Assembly: GCF_900107375.1 (NCBI RefSeq)
Contig: NZ_FNPT01000017.1
Span: 16,506-80,505, forward strand
DNA from: Lysobacter sp. yr284
GTDB lineage: Bacteria; Pseudomonadota; Gammaproteobacteria; Xanthomonadales; Xanthomonadaceae
DNA: 64,000 bases
Direction of reading: 5' to 3'
Position numbers and translations under genes: made by a program. A model generated the notes under the pieces. It had not been told where the DNA came from and did no database searches. It saw only the letters and a program-made list of their open reading frames with translations. Below are positions 43,091-52,585 of the stretch, in pieces (positions within the stretch are counted from its first letter, which is position 1; each line of letters begins with the position of its first letter).

Positions 43091-43941
43091 GCCGGCACCG
43101 CCGCGGGCGCGCCGAGCCGCGACAGGCGCAGTTGGAACAAGGTCTTGGTCACCAGCAGCCGCTCCTCGATCGGTTTGAGCACCAGGTCGTTGGCGCCGGC
43201 GCGCAGCAGTTCGCTCTGGTTGTCGCGGTTGGCATCGCCGGTCATCACCAGCACCGGCAGGCGGCGCTTGCCGTACGCGAAGTCGTTGCGCAGCCTGGCG
43301 AGCAGGTCCTTGCCGCCCAACTCGCCCTTCAGGTAGACGTCGGTCAGCACCAGGTCGGCGCCGGCGTCGCCGCCGTCGCGGCCGCTGGCGCGGTGCGCTT
43401 CCAGGTGTTCGAGCGCTTCTTCCACGCCGATGAAATGCAGCACCTGCAGCGAATGGCGTTCGAGCATGCGCTTGGTCGCCACCGCCACCACCCGGCTGTC
43501 CTCGACGTAGAGCACGCGCGCGCCGGGGATCGGCTGCGGCTGCACGTAGCCGCGGATGAACGCGGCCAGCGCGCTCTGGCCCAGCGACTTGTCGAAGTAG
43601 TCGGTGACGTCCTCGGTGAAGCGGCGCGCTTCCAGGTGGGCCTGGGCGTCGCCGGAGACCACGATCACCGGCACGTAGGCCTGGCCCGCGGCCTCGCGCA
43701 CCGCGCGCGCCAGGGCGATGCCGTCGCCGTCGGGCAGCACCAGCGAGGTGGTGACCAGATCGACTTCGCCGTGGTCGAGCGCGAGCTTGGCCTCGATGAT
43801 GTTGCCGCACTGGACGATGCGCGCGTTCGGCAGCTCGCGCGCGAGCACGTCGGCGATGAGCTTGCGCACCAGCCTGGAGCCGTCCACCACCATCACCCGC
43901 GGCGCGGTGTTGTCGAAATGTCGCAGGTTCTGGCTTTGCAT
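43087..43941 (-). CDS. double-receiver response regulator, first receiver degenerate
   Basis: 284 residues made of two REC domains and no output domain. REC1 (about 14-130): the first acidic pair is reduced to VVDGSR and the phospho-acceptor position in [14 protein letters not shown] is Ser instead of Asp; the Lys in YFDKSL remains. REC2 (about 145-275): YVEDSRV, acceptor Asp in [21 protein letters not shown] and LKPIEERLL are intact. So only REC2 should be phosphorylated. Dimerisation or partner binding by REC1 is inferred. Start at 43941; coupled to ung downstream. No kinase gene is near. Confidence 0.88.
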   Translation of the reverse strand: MQSQNLRHFDNTAPRVMVVDGSRLVRKLIADVLARELPNARIVQCGNIIEAKLALDHGEVDLVTTSLVLPDGDGIALARAVREAAGQAYVPVIVVSGDAQAHLEARRFTEDVTDYFDKSLGQSALAAFIRGYVQPQPIPGARVLYVEDSRVVAVATKRMLERHSLQVLHFIGVEEALEHLEAHRASGRDGGDAGADLVLTDVYLKGELGGKDLLARLRNDFAYGKRRLPVLVMTGDANRDNQSELLRAGANDLVLKPIEERLLVTKTLFQLRLSRLGAPAAVPA

Positions 43942-44206
43942 GCGGGGCGGTACCGTCTCCGGACGCGCGTCCGGCGGCGCGGGCGCCGGGGCGGAAGGAG
44001 CGCAGGTCGTGCGGGGGGAGTCCGATTCTAGGCGCAAGCGGGGTCGGATTCCGAGTCTTGCGCGGCACGAATGCAGATTGGCCCGGATCGGGCGGTGGCC
44101 GCCGCCCTGCGCAGGAGCCGCGAGCGCGCGGCCGCGGATGCGGCGCGAGCGGCTACCCCGCGGTCGCGACTCGCATCGCGCCCACAGGGGCACGCCGGGG
44201 ATTCGC

Positions 44207-45271
44207 TCAGTCCTGCCCGCCGCGGGTCTGGCGCAGGTAATGCCCGGTCACCACGCCGGCGCCGAGCCAGCCCAGCGCGGCGGCGCCGGCGAGGATGCCC
44301 AGCGCCTGCACGGGGTCGAAACCCTGCAGGGCGAAGCGGCTGCCGTAGCTGCGCGCCAGCGCGCCGAGCGGTTCGCGCAGGCTGTGGTCGGCCGCGGTCA
44401 GCAGCGCCAGCGCGACCGCGCCGGCGGCCAGGCCGTAGCAGGCGCCCAGGTACAGGAACGGCCGGCGGATGAAGCCGTCGGTGGCGCCGAGCTGCTGCAG
44501 CACGCCGATTTCCTCGCGCCGCGACTGGATGTCCAGGCGCACGGTGTTGCCGACCACCAGCAGCGCGCCCAAGCCGAGCATCGCCGCCAGCACCCAGGCC
44601 AGGCGGGTGCCGAAGCGCAGCCAGCCGTCCAGGCGCTGGCGCCAGCCGGCGTCGTGCTGGACCACGTCGGCTTCGCCCAGTTGTTCCAGCGATTGCGCCA
44701 GGGCCAGTTCGTCGCCGCCGGGCGTGACCACCAGCAGGCTCGGCAACGGGTTGTTCTCGACCGCGGCCAGCGCTTCGGCCAGGCCGCTCTTCTCGCGCAA
44801 TTCGGCCAGACCCTGCTCGGGCGTGCGCACATCGACCGCGCCCACGTCGGGCCGCGCGCGCAGTTCTTCGGCCAGCGCGCGCGCGCGCTCGACCTTGACC
44901 TGCGGCTTGAGGAACACGCTGATCTGGCGCGAACGCTGGACGTCGCCGGCGAAGCGCTCGATGTTGCTCAGCGCCGCCCACAGCCCCAGCGGCAGCGCCA
45001 GCGCCACCGCCATCACGCCGATGGTCAGCAGCGCCGCCCACGGCTTGCGCAGCAGGCGGCCGAGGCTGGCGACCAGGCTGTAGAGGTGGTGGTCCAGCCA
45101 CATGCCCAGGCGCGATTGCGCCGAGGCCTCGACCGCGGGCTCGGCGCGTTCGGCGCGCAGCTCGGACGGGCGCAGGTCGGCGCGGCCTTCCGCGGCGCGA
45201 CCGGGGTCGGCGCGCGTGTCGGCCGCGCGTTCGCTCGCCTCGTCGTCCGGGCGGATGTCTTGCTCGCTCAT
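44207..45271 (-). CDS. ftsX: cell-division protein FtsX
   Basis: 354 residues. A long cytoplasmic N-terminal tail (about 55 charged residues, RRADxR-rich) precedes TM1 (ALLTIGVMAVALALPLGLWAAL, about 80-101). The large periplasmic domain (about 103-220) includes QISVFLKPQVKVERARALAEELRARPDV, then VLAAMLGLGALLVVGNTVRLDIQSRREEIGVLQQLGATDGFIRRPFLYLGACYGL, the FtsX-type TM2 to TM3 signature. With FtsE it forms a complex that activates periplasmic peptidoglycan hydrolases at the septum. ATGA overlap with ftsE. Confidence 0.95.
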   Translation of the reverse strand: MSEQDIRPDDEASERAADTRADPGRAAEGRADLRPSELRAERAEPAVEASAQSRLGMWLDHHLYSLVASLGRLLRKPWAALLTIGVMAVALALPLGLWAALSNIERFAGDVQRSRQISVFLKPQVKVERARALAEELRARPDVGAVDVRTPEQGLAELREKSGLAEALAAVENNPLPSLLVVTPGGDELALAQSLEQLGEADVVQHDAGWRQRLDGWLRFGTRLAWVLAAMLGLGALLVVGNTVRLDIQSRREEIGVLQQLGATDGFIRRPFLYLGACYGLAAGAVALALLTAADHSLREPLGALARSYGSRFALQGFDPVQALGILAGAAALGWLGAGVVTGHYLRQTRGGQD

Positions 45272-45954
45272 TCGGCCAGGTCCTCCGGGGCGATGTCGTC
45301 GACCAGGCGGCCGTGGTTGAGCACCAGCACGCGCTTCTTCATGCGCTTGACCAGGGCCAGGTCGTGGCTGGCGACCAGCACGCTGGTGCCGCGCTCGGGC
45401 AGCGACTGGAACAGGGCCATGATCTCGGCCGACAGGGTCGGGTCGAGGTTGCCGGTGGGTTCGTCGGCGACCAGCAGGCGCGGCTCGCCGATGATCGCGC
45501 GGGCGATGCCGACGCGCTGCTGCTCGCCGGCCGAGAGTTCGCCCGGCAGCGCCGTCGCGCGCGCGCCGAGGCCGACCTTCTCCAGCGCCGAGCGCACCCG
45601 CCGGCCGATGTCGCCGCGGCGCAGGCCGCGCAGCAGCAGCGGCAAGGCGACGTTGTCGGCGACGCTGCGGTCGGCGAGCAGGCGGTGGTCCTGGAACACC
45701 ACGCCGACGTCGCGCCGGTGCAGGGCGATGCGGCGGCCGCGCACCTTGAGCAGGTTCTTGTCGCCGAACACCACCGCGCCGCGGCTGGGCCGCTCGCTGA
45801 GGTGGATGAGCTTGAGCAGGGTGCTCTTGCCGGCGCCGGAATGGCCGGTGACGAACAGCATCTCGCCGGCCGCGACCTCGAAGCTGACTTCGCTGAGTGC
45901 CTCGTGGCCGCTGCTGTAGCGTTTGCTGACGTTGTCGAAGCGCAGGACGGTCAT
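45268..45954 (-). CDS. ftsE: cell-division ATP-binding protein FtsE
   Basis: 228 residues, one ABC ATPase domain. Walker A GHSGAGKST near residue 37, Q-loop VVFQDHRLLADRSVADNVALPL, signature LSAGEQQRVGIARA, Walker B LLVADEPTGNLD and switch His in VASHDLAL. The start at 45954 is where FtsE sequence begins; frames extending to 46342 are composition artefacts. First gene of the ftsE-ftsX pair. Confidence 0.96.
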   Translation of the reverse strand: MTVLRFDNVSKRYSSGHEALSEVSFEVAAGEMLFVTGHSGAGKSTLLKLIHLSERPSRGAVVFGDKNLLKVRGRRIALHRRDVGVVFQDHRLLADRSVADNVALPLLLRGLRRGDIGRRVRSALEKVGLGARATALPGELSAGEQQRVGIARAIIGEPRLLVADEPTGNLDPTLSAEIMALFQSLPERGTSVLVASHDLALVKRMKKRVLVLNHGRLVDDIAPEDLAE

Positions 45955-46411
45955 GGCGGAAGTATCGCAGAGCGAATCGCCGGAAAACATCACGTTGCGG
46001 CGCGGCGGTTCGGCCTGCGTTGGCGCCGCGGCCCGCGCCGCCCCATCCGACACCGGCCGCCAGCCGCGCCGGACTGCGGCAACCGGCATCGGTCGCCGCA
46101 CATCGACGGCGGCCCTGACGCATCCCGGCCGTCGCAAACCGCGACCGACACCTGCCCGGCGTTCTACCGCCGCACGCAGCGAGCGCGGGCGCGGGCGCGG
46201 GCGCGAGGCGAGGATCTCGTTTGCGGTCGAATCGGAGCGCCGTGGCGGAAAGCGTCGGGCCTGCGACCCTCCCGCAAAAACATGAAGCCCCTGCCGCCAC
46301 AGCCCCCGACGCATCCGGGAGCTGTGGCGGCAGGGGCTTCATCCGCGACGCTTTACCACCGCGTCGCCCGCAACCGCGGCGAAGCGGCGCGCGCCGCTTC
46401 GCCGGTCGGCC
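45955..46411. other. 456-base gap between ftsE and rhlB
   Basis: It should contain the ftsE promoter and the 3' end of rhlB. Besides the palindromic repeat at 46249-46354 I see only GC-rich sequence without gene signals. Confidence 0.6.
46249..46354. repeat. palindromic repeat cluster (GTCGGG family)
   Basis: Inner arms ATGAAGCCCCTGCCGCCACAGC (46282-46303) pair exactly over 22 bases with 46321-46342. Outer arms AAAGCGTCG (46249-46257) and CGACGCTTT (46346-46354) also match. It lies between two minus-strand genes and may end or stabilise the rhlB transcript. Confidence 0.85.
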
Positions 46412-48220
46412 TCAGTGCTGGGTACGCGGCGGACGCGCCACCAACGACTTCAGCTTGCGGCCGAGGCGGCTCAGCAGCGAGGGCTGGCCCTGCGGCTGCG
46501 CCGGCTGCGCGGCGGCGGCCGGCTTATGCGCGGGCACCGCCTTGGGCGTCGAGCCGGCCGCCGGCTGCGCGGTTTGCGCGGCCTGCGGCGCGTTGGCCGA
46601 ACCCTCGGCGCCGTCGATGCGGCGACCGCCGCGACGGCGACGGCGCTTGCGCGGCGCGCGCTCGCCTTCCGCGGCCGGGCTGGCGCCCGCACCCGCGACC
46701 GCAGGCGCGGCGGCCTGGGCCGCATCCTGCACCGGTGCGTCTTCGGCGCGCGGCTTGCGCGGCGGACGCGGCGCGCCGGCTTCGGCGCCGGCCGTCGCGG
46801 CCGCGCCTTCTTCGCTGCGCGGCTTGCGCGGCGCGCCGTCGCGACGGCCTTCGCTGCGGCCGCCGGGACCGCCGCTGCGACCGCCGCCGCTGCTGCGGCC
46901 GCGACCGCCGCTGCCGCTGCCGCCGCCGCGGCGCTGTTCGTCGGCCGCGCGCTGCTCGCGCGCTTCCTTGAAGATCGCGCCGATGCTCTCGTTCTCTTCC
47001 TCGCCGTCCTCGACCGCCGGCAGCTCGCGCTGCGGACGCGGCAACGCGACCAGCAGCTCGGCGTCGACCGGCGAGGTCGGCAGCTTCTGCTCGATGTAGG
47101 CCTCGATGTCCGGCAGGCTCATCGCGTAGCGCTCGCAGGCGAAGCTGATCGCGTCGCCCTCGGCGCCCAGGCGCGCGGTGCGGCCGATGCGGTGGACGTA
47201 GTCTTCCGCGTCGAACGGCAGGTCGTAGTTGTAGACGTGGCTGACGCCGTCGATGTGCAGGCCGCGCGCGGCCACGTCGGTGGCGACCAGGATCTCCAGC
47301 TGGCCCTTCTGGAACTTGTTGAGCAGCGACTCGCGCTTCTTCTGCGGCACGTCGCCCGACAGCACGCCCACGCGGTAGCCGCCGCGCTCCAGCGAACGCG
47401 CCACGCGCTCGACGAAGGCCTTGGTGTTGACGAACACCATCGTGCGCGCGCCCTCGCTGCGCGACAGCAGGCCCAGCAGCAGCGGGATCTTCTCGTCGTC
47501 GGCCGGGAAGTAGACCTTCTGCCGGACCTTGGCCGCGGTGATGAACTCGGTCTCGACCACGACCTTCTCGGGCTCGTTCATGTGCTCGTAGGCCAGCTCG
47601 AGCACGCGATGGCTCAGGGTCGCCGAGAACAGCAAGGTCTGGCGCTCGGTGCGGATCGGCATGCGCCGCAGCAGGAAGCGGATGTCCTTGATGAAGCCCA
47701 GGTCGAACATGCGGTCGGCTTCGTCGAGCACGCACACTTCGCAGGCGTGCAGCGAGACCACCTTGTGCTGCTTGACGTAGTCGATCAGGCGGCCGGGCGT
47801 GGCGATGATGACGTCGGCGCCCTTCTGCAACAGCTCGCGCTGCTTGTCGTAGTCGACGCCGCCGTAGACCAGGGCGAACTTCAGGCCCAGGTCGGAGCCG
47901 AACTTGACCGCGTCCTTGTGGATCTGGATCGCCAGCTCGCGGGTCGGCGCCAGGATCAGGGCGCGCGGGTCCTCGGGCTTGCGCTCGGCCAGGGCCGGGC
48001 GGGTCAGCAGGCGGTTCATCACCGCGACCAGGAAGGCCAGGGTCTTGCCGGTGCCGGTCTGGGCCTGGCCGGCGACGTCGCGGCCGGTCAGGGCGATCGG
48101 CAGGGTCAGCGCCTGGATCGGGGTGCAGCGGGAGAACCCGGCCGCTTCCAGACCCGCGAGCAGGCTCGGATGCAGGTCGAAGGAGGAGAACGTTATATCG
48201 GTTAAAGGCTTGTCGCTCAT
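46412..48220 (-). CDS. rhlB: ATP-dependent RNA helicase RhlB (DEAD box)
   Basis: 602 residues. Q motif [32 protein letters not shown] (Walker A near residue 56), Ia PTRELA, Ib TPGRL, motif [14 protein letters not shown], motif III SATLS, motif [14 protein letters not shown] and [12 protein letters not shown] are all present. [17 protein letters not shown] at the N-terminus is RhlB-like. The last 190 residues form a long tail of Arg/Gly/Ser blocks ([21 protein letters not shown]...) then Ala/Pro/Lys; it probably binds RNA or RNase E. Divergent from trxA, as in the rhlB-trxA-rho arrangement. Confidence 0.96.
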   Translation of the reverse strand: MSDKPLTDITFSSFDLHPSLLAGLEAAGFSRCTPIQALTLPIALTGRDVAGQAQTGTGKTLAFLVAVMNRLLTRPALAERKPEDPRALILAPTRELAIQIHKDAVKFGSDLGLKFALVYGGVDYDKQRELLQKGADVIIATPGRLIDYVKQHKVVSLHACEVCVLDEADRMFDLGFIKDIRFLLRRMPIRTERQTLLFSATLSHRVLELAYEHMNEPEKVVVETEFITAAKVRQKVYFPADDEKIPLLLGLLSRSEGARTMVFVNTKAFVERVARSLERGGYRVGVLSGDVPQKKRESLLNKFQKGQLEILVATDVAARGLHIDGVSHVYNYDLPFDAEDYVHRIGRTARLGAEGDAISFACERYAMSLPDIEAYIEQKLPTSPVDAELLVALPRPQRELPAVEDGEEENESIGAIFKEAREQRAADEQRRGGGSGSGGRGRSSGGGRSGGPGGRSEGRRDGAPRKPRSEEGAAATAGAEAGAPRPPRKPRAEDAPVQDAAQAAAPAVAGAGASPAAEGERAPRKRRRRRGGRRIDGAEGSANAPQAAQTAQPAAGSTPKAVPAHKPAAAAQPAQPQGQPSLLSRLGRKLKSLVARPPRTQH

Positions 48221-48509
48221 GCGTTTCCGGAATCCGCGCCGGTTCGGCGCCGTAGGGTGTCGCTTGCGTGGGTGGCGTCGGCGAAGCAGACTGCCGGGGC
48301 CGAGCCGGCCCCCGTTTTATGTGTCGGGACAACCGGTTCGATGAGGCCGTGGCGCGACGCGATACGCTGTGTCCCAGCCCCTGGAAGGGCCTTGAAGGCG
48401 CCACGAAACGCCCCAGTTTAGCGTAAGCCCCCGCCCGGCATGGCCCGCTCGGGCATTCCGTTCCAAATTCGCCCGATCCGTATGGTCCGGGCACCCGTAG
48501 GAGACCCCC
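48221..48509. promoter_or_regulatory. divergent promoter region, rhlB / trxA
   Basis: 289 bases between the two start codons. It includes a moderately AT-rich stretch just before trxA (TTCCAAATTCGCCCGATCCG) and GGAGACCCCC as the trxA ribosome site. I could not place firm -35/-10 hexamers. Confidence 0.4.
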
Positions 48510-48842
48510 GTGAGCGAAAAAGTTCTGCATGTTGGCGATACCGATTTCGACGCCACCGTGCTGCAGTCGTCCGAACCCGTCCTGGTCGACTTCTGGGCGC
48601 CGTGGTGCGGCCCGTGCAAGGCCATCGGCCCGATCGTCGAGCAGCTCGCCGACCAGTACGACGGCCGCGCCAAGGTGGTCAAGGTCGACGTGCAGGAACA
48701 TCCCGGGCTCGGCGTGCGCTACAACATCCGCAGCATCCCGATGCTGATGATGTTCAAGGACGGCCAGATCCACTCGACCCAGCTCGGCGCGCCGCCGAAC
48801 ATCAAGACCCTGCTGACCCAGATGATCGACAAGGCCATCTGA
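48510..48842 (+). CDS. trxA: thioredoxin 1
   Basis: 110 residues. The redox motif is VLVDFWAPWCGPCKAIGP near residue 34, and the cis-Pro is in IRSIPMLMMFKDG near 76. It reduces cytosolic protein disulfides with electrons from thioredoxin reductase and is positioned between rhlB and rho. Confidence 0.98.
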   Translation: MSEKVLHVGDTDFDATVLQSSEPVLVDFWAPWCGPCKAIGPIVEQLADQYDGRAKVVKVDVQEHPGLGVRYNIRSIPMLMMFKDGQIHSTQLGAPPNIKTLLTQMIDKAI

Positions 48843-49105
48843 ACCGGCCGACCTGAGCAGCACCCGGTTCGCGCCCGCCACGGGCGCGGACCCTCCCCGA
48901 CCGGCCGGCGCGCCGCCCCGGTCAGGTGAACGGCAGGATGGGGGAATCTTGCCGCAGCCCCGCAGCAGTGCTAGTTTCGCAGTACCCGGCGTCGGACTCC
49001 GCGTCCCCGCGCCGCACCCCGTCTAGCTCCTCATCACATCCACCCACGTCCCTGACGTCCCGCTCGCCCGATGCGAGCGCTCGCCGCTTAGCGAGGAACC
49101 TCCGC
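48843..49105 (+). promoter_or_regulatory. rho leader with C-rich, G-poor (rut-like) segment
   Basis: Within 49021-49070 I count 25 C and 8 G in 50 bases, a sharp departure from the G=C bias elsewhere, with TCATCACATCCACCCACGTC at the centre. That is the composition expected of a Rho-loading (rut) site and would allow Rho to attenuate its own transcript. The region ends in GAGGAACC, the ribosome site. Confidence 0.6.
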
Positions 49106-50884
49106 TTGTCCGATAAGACCCCCGACGCTGGCGAAACCGCCGAGAAGCGCGTGCGCAAGCCGCGCGCCAGCAAGGCCGCCGAAGCCGCTCCGGCCGTCGT
49201 CGCCGATGCCAGCCCCCTGATTCCCGCGCCGATGCCCGCGAGCGATCCCGCTCCGGCGCCGACGCCTCGCGCGGCCAAGGCCGCCGCCCCGGCCGCCAGC
49301 GCCGGCGAGTCCGCTCCGGCCGCCTCCGGCGCCGCCGAGACCGCCGCGCCGCAGCACTCCGCCAACGGCAACCCCGCCGGCGAAGGCGGCGCAGCCAACA
49401 ATCCGCAGCAGCAAGGCCAGCAGAACCAGGGCGGCCAGCAGCGCGACGGAGGATTCGACAACCGCGGCGGCAACAACCGCCGCGACCGCTTCCGCAACCG
49501 CCGCGACCGCGAGCGCAACAACCGCCAGCAGCCGCGCGGCGGCAACGGCGGCGAGGACTTCGGCGACAACGGCGAGAACTTCGTCCCGCGCCCGCACCCG
49601 CAGGTGCCCGAGGGCTTCCCGCAGTACTCGCTCGGCGACCTCAAGCGCATGCCGGCGCCGAAGCTGCTCGACCTGGCCGACCAGCTCAGCATCCAGGAAG
49701 GCGTGGCGCGCGCGCGCAAGCAGGACGTGATCTTCGCCCTGCTCAAGGTGCTGACCCGCCACGGCGAAGGCGTCGCCGCCGACGGCGTGCTGGAAATCCT
49801 GCCCGACGGCTTCGGCTTCCTGCGCGCGGCCGAGGCCAGCTACCTGGCCGGCCCGGACGACACCTACATCTCGCCCAGCCAGATCCGCCGCTTCAACCTG
49901 CGCACCGGCGACCACCTCTCCGGCCGCATCCGCTTCCCCAAGGACGGCGAGCGCTACTTCGCCCTGTCGGTGGTCGACAGCATCAACGGCGAGCCGCTGG
50001 AAGCGTCGAAGAACAAGGTCCTGTTCGAGAACCTGACCCCGCTGTTCCCGCGCCGCAAGTTCAGGCTCGAGCGCGGCGACGGTTCGACCGAAGACATCAC
50101 CGGCCGCATCCTCGACCTGATGGCCCCGCAGGGCAAAGGCCAGCGCGCGCTGATCGTCTCGCCGCCGAAGGCCGGCAAGACCATGATGATGCAGCAGGTC
50201 GCCACCGCGATCACCCATAACCATCCCGACGTGCACCTGATCGTGCTGCTGGTCGACGAGCGCCCGGAAGAAGTGACCGAAATGCAGCGTACCGTGCGCG
50301 GCGAAGTGGTCTCCTCGACCTTCGACGAACCCGCCGCGCGCCACGTGCAGGTCGCCGAGATGGTGATCGAGCGCGCCAAGCGCCTGGTCGAACACAAGAA
50401 GGACGTGGTGATCCTGCTCGACTCGATCACCCGCCTGGCCCGCGCCTACAACAACGTCGTGCCGTCTTCGGGCAAGGTGCTGTCGGGCGGCGTCGACGCC
50501 AACGCCCTGCACCGTCCCAAGCGCTTCTTCGGCGCGGCGCGCAACGTCGAGGAAGGCGGCTCGCTGACGATCATCGCCACCGCCCTGATCGACACCGGCA
50601 GCAAGATGGACGAGGTGATCTACGAAGAGTTCAAGGGCACCGGCAACTCGGAAGTCCACCTGAACCGCCGCATCGCCGAAAAGCGCGTGTACCCGGCGAT
50701 CGACATCAACCGTTCGGGCACCCGCCGCGAAGACCTGCTGATCGAGCCGGAGCTGCTGCAGAAGATCTGGATCCTGCGCAAGCTGCTGCACGGCATGGAC
50801 GAAATCGGCGCGATGGAGTTCCTGCTGGACAAGATGAAGACGACCAAGTCGAACGACGAGTTCTTCAGTTCGATGAAGCGCTGA
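49106..50884 (+). CDS. rho: transcription termination factor Rho, with long low-complexity insertion
   Basis: 592 residues from a TTG start at 49106 (LSDKTPD...), chosen because GAGG is six bases upstream and the SDK-type opening is typical; an ATG at 48926 would add 60 unrelated residues and overlap the C-rich leader. Residues about 15-155 are a Pro/Ala then Asn/Gln/Gly/Arg-rich spacer ([34 protein letters not shown]). The rest is normal: [16 protein letters not shown], cold-shock-like RNA domain ([11 protein letters not shown]), Walker [14 protein letters not shown], Walker [20 protein letters not shown]-driven RNA helicase that ends transcription. An intrinsic terminator follows. Confidence 0.95.
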   Translation: MSDKTPDAGETAEKRVRKPRASKAAEAAPAVVADASPLIPAPMPASDPAPAPTPRAAKAAAPAASAGESAPAASGAAETAAPQHSANGNPAGEGGAANNPQQQGQQNQGGQQRDGGFDNRGGNNRRDRFRNRRDRERNNRQQPRGGNGGEDFGDNGENFVPRPHPQVPEGFPQYSLGDLKRMPAPKLLDLADQLSIQEGVARARKQDVIFALLKVLTRHGEGVAADGVLEILPDGFGFLRAAEASYLAGPDDTYISPSQIRRFNLRTGDHLSGRIRFPKDGERYFALSVVDSINGEPLEASKNKVLFENLTPLFPRRKFRLERGDGSTEDITGRILDLMAPQGKGQRALIVSPPKAGKTMMMQQVATAITHNHPDVHLIVLLVDERPEEVTEMQRTVRGEVVSSTFDEPAARHVQVAEMVIERAKRLVEHKKDVVILLDSITRLARAYNNVVPSSGKVLSGGVDANALHRPKRFFGAARNVEEGGSLTIIATALIDTGSKMDEVIYEEFKGTGNSEVHLNRRIAEKRVYPAIDINRSGTRREDLLIEPELLQKIWILRKLLHGMDEIGAMEFLLDKMKTTKSNDEFFSSMKR

Positions 50885-50903
50885 GCCGGTCCGGCTCGCC
50901 ACG

Positions 50904-50938
50904 AAAAGCCCCCGCCCGTGCGGGGGCTTTTTCGTTTT
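50904..50938 (+). terminator. rho intrinsic terminator
   Basis: AAAAGCCCCCGC (50904-50915) pairs exactly with GCGGGGGCTTTT (50920-50931), four-base loop, followed by TCGTTTT. So the rho gene itself ends Rho-independently. Confidence 0.93.
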
Positions 50939-51099
50939 GGGGCCATGGGGTTGCGGGGCGACCGCCGAGGCGATGGCGTTTCGAGGCGCCCGGCGAATCG
51001 GCTGCCGCCAAGCCGACCGCAACGGCAGCGCGACGGCCGGGTTCTTCACGCGCCCGCCAAGCCGTCATTCCCGCGTTCGCGGGAACGACGGCCGCCCAC

Positions 51100-51591
51100 T
51101 CATTCCAGCGCCACCGCATGCTCGATGCCGTCGCGGAACATCTTCGCGTACGGACACACCCGCTCGGTATTGCGCACCAACTCGGCGGCGAGCGCGCGCT
51201 CCACGCCGGGCAGGCCGACGCGGATCTGCGCGGACAACACGAACAGACCATCGACCGGGTCGCGCGCGAACGTCACCGCGGCCTGCACCGACACCCCGGA
51301 CAGGGCGATGCCGGCGCGCTGCGCCAGCAGCGCCAGCGCGCCGTGGAAGCAGGCGGCGTAGCCGGCGGCGAGCAGTTGTTCGGGATTGCTGCCGCCGCCG
51401 GGGCCGCCGAGCTCCGGCGGCAGGCGCAGTTGCGCGGTCAGCGCGCCGTCGTCGGAGCGCACCACACCGGACGCGCGCGCGTGCCCGGCTTCGCCGCCGT
51501 CCACGCGCACGCATGCGGTGTACAGCGCGACCGGCGCGTCGCCGCGGTACTTGTCCAGCAGGCTCGTCGGCGGCGGTTGCAGCGAGGGCAT
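51100..51591 (-). CDS. ohr: organic hydroperoxide reductase Ohr / OsmC family
   Basis: 163 residues. The two catalytic Cys lie in LLAAGYAACFHGALALLA and RNTERVCPYAKMFRDGIE, with GGPGGGSNPEQLLAAG as the standard Ohr block and VTFARDPVDGLFVLSAQIRVGLPGVE in between. Ohr reduces organic peroxides using lipoyl-type thiols. No OhrR (MarR) regulator is adjacent, which is unusual. The start at 51591 gives MPSLQPPP, slightly longer than most Ohr; downstream starts are possible. Confidence 0.88.
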   Translation of the reverse strand: MPSLQPPPTSLLDKYRGDAPVALYTACVRVDGGEAGHARASGVVRSDDGALTAQLRLPPELGGPGGGSNPEQLLAAGYAACFHGALALLAQRAGIALSGVSVQAAVTFARDPVDGLFVLSAQIRVGLPGVERALAAELVRNTERVCPYAKMFRDGIEHAVALE

Positions 51592-51671
51592 GGCCGCGAT
51601 CCCGGGGCGGGCGGTGCGGACGCGGCCGGTGCGCGGATGCGGTGCGCGCCGGGGCGGCGGCGAGCGGCGGC

Positions 51672-52442
51672 TCAAGCCCGCGGCGCGGGGCGCGCGGGTC
51701 CGGATTGCGCCAGCCAAGCGTCGAAATCCATTGCGCCGAGCCAGGCCTCGCCGTCGGGCACCAGGGTGGCGTCGTCGAGTTCGGCGCCGAAGTAGCGCGC
51801 GTGCGGGTCGGCGACGGCCACGCGCGGGTCGTCGACGGCGCGCAGGTAGCGCTGCGCCAGGCTCGCCAGCGGCAGGCGCTCGGGGCCGGCGATCTCGACG
51901 ATGCCGTTGGCCGGCGCCTGCTGGGCCAGGCGCGCCACCGCGGCGGCGACGTCCTCGGCGGCGATCGGCTGGATCAGCGCCTGCGGCAGGCGCACGCGCT
52001 CGCCGTCGGCGCCGGACTGGACGATGCCGGGCAGGAACTCGAAGAACTGGGTCGAGTGGACGATGGTGTAGGGCCGGCCGGATTCGCGGATCAGCCGCTC
52101 CTGTTCGATCTTGGCGCGGAAGTAGCCGCTCTGCGCGAGCTTGTGCGTGCCGACCACCGACAGCGCGAGGTGGTGGCCGACGCCGGCGCGCGCTTCGGCG
52201 GCCAGGATGGTGCGCCCGGCGGTGGCGAAGAATTCGAGCACCGCCGCGTCCTCGAACGAGGGCGAATTGGACAGGTCGATCACGCAGTCGGCGCCGGCCA
52301 TCGCCGCGTCGAGGCCTGCGCCGGTGAGGATGTCCACGCCGGTCGAGGGCGCGGCGGCCAAGGCTTCGTGCCCGGCCGCGCGCAGCCGCGCCACCGCTTT
52401 GCCGCCGATCAGTCCGGTGCCGCCGATGACCAGGAATTTCAT
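51672..52442 (-). CDS. NmrA-like NAD(P)-binding oxidoreductase
   Basis: 256 residues, atypical short-chain fold. FLVIGGTGLIGGKAVARLRAAGHE (GxxGxxG, residues 3-26), VDILTGAGLDAAMAGADCVIDLS, LSVVGTHKLAQSGYFRAKIEQERLIRESGRPYTIVHSTQFFEF (atypical YxxxK site) and AAEDVAAAVARLAQ. These proteins often sense redox state or act on quinones or small ketones. GGAGG precedes the ATG. It follows a LysR gene on the same strand (52586-53665) and may be its target. Confidence 0.9.
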   Translation of the reverse strand: MKFLVIGGTGLIGGKAVARLRAAGHEALAAAPSTGVDILTGAGLDAAMAGADCVIDLSNSPSFEDAAVLEFFATAGRTILAAEARAGVGHHLALSVVGTHKLAQSGYFRAKIEQERLIRESGRPYTIVHSTQFFEFLPGIVQSGADGERVRLPQALIQPIAAEDVAAAVARLAQQAPANGIVEIAGPERLPLASLAQRYLRAVDDPRVAVADPHARYFGAELDDATLVPDGEAWLGAMDFDAWLAQSGPARPAPRA

Positions 52443-52585
52443 GGATCGCCTCCGCAGGTTCGATGAGGGCGTGCGGCGCGTGGCGCCGTCCGCCGGTTGC
52501 GAACGATGCTAGGAAGCCGGCCGCGCCGGCAGTAGCCCTCGCCGCGGCCGCGCGGTGTTGCCCTGCGCGCACCAATCGCCGCGGC

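Noticed and set aside
48926-49105. Upstream ATG for rho adding 60 residues
   Set aside because: The added peptide is Ser/Pro-rich and unlike any Rho; the TTG at 49106 has GAGG at a proper distance and starts with the expected SDK-type sequence.
49088-51049. 653-residue minus-strand frame over rho
   Set aside because: Shadow of rho; no family resemblance.
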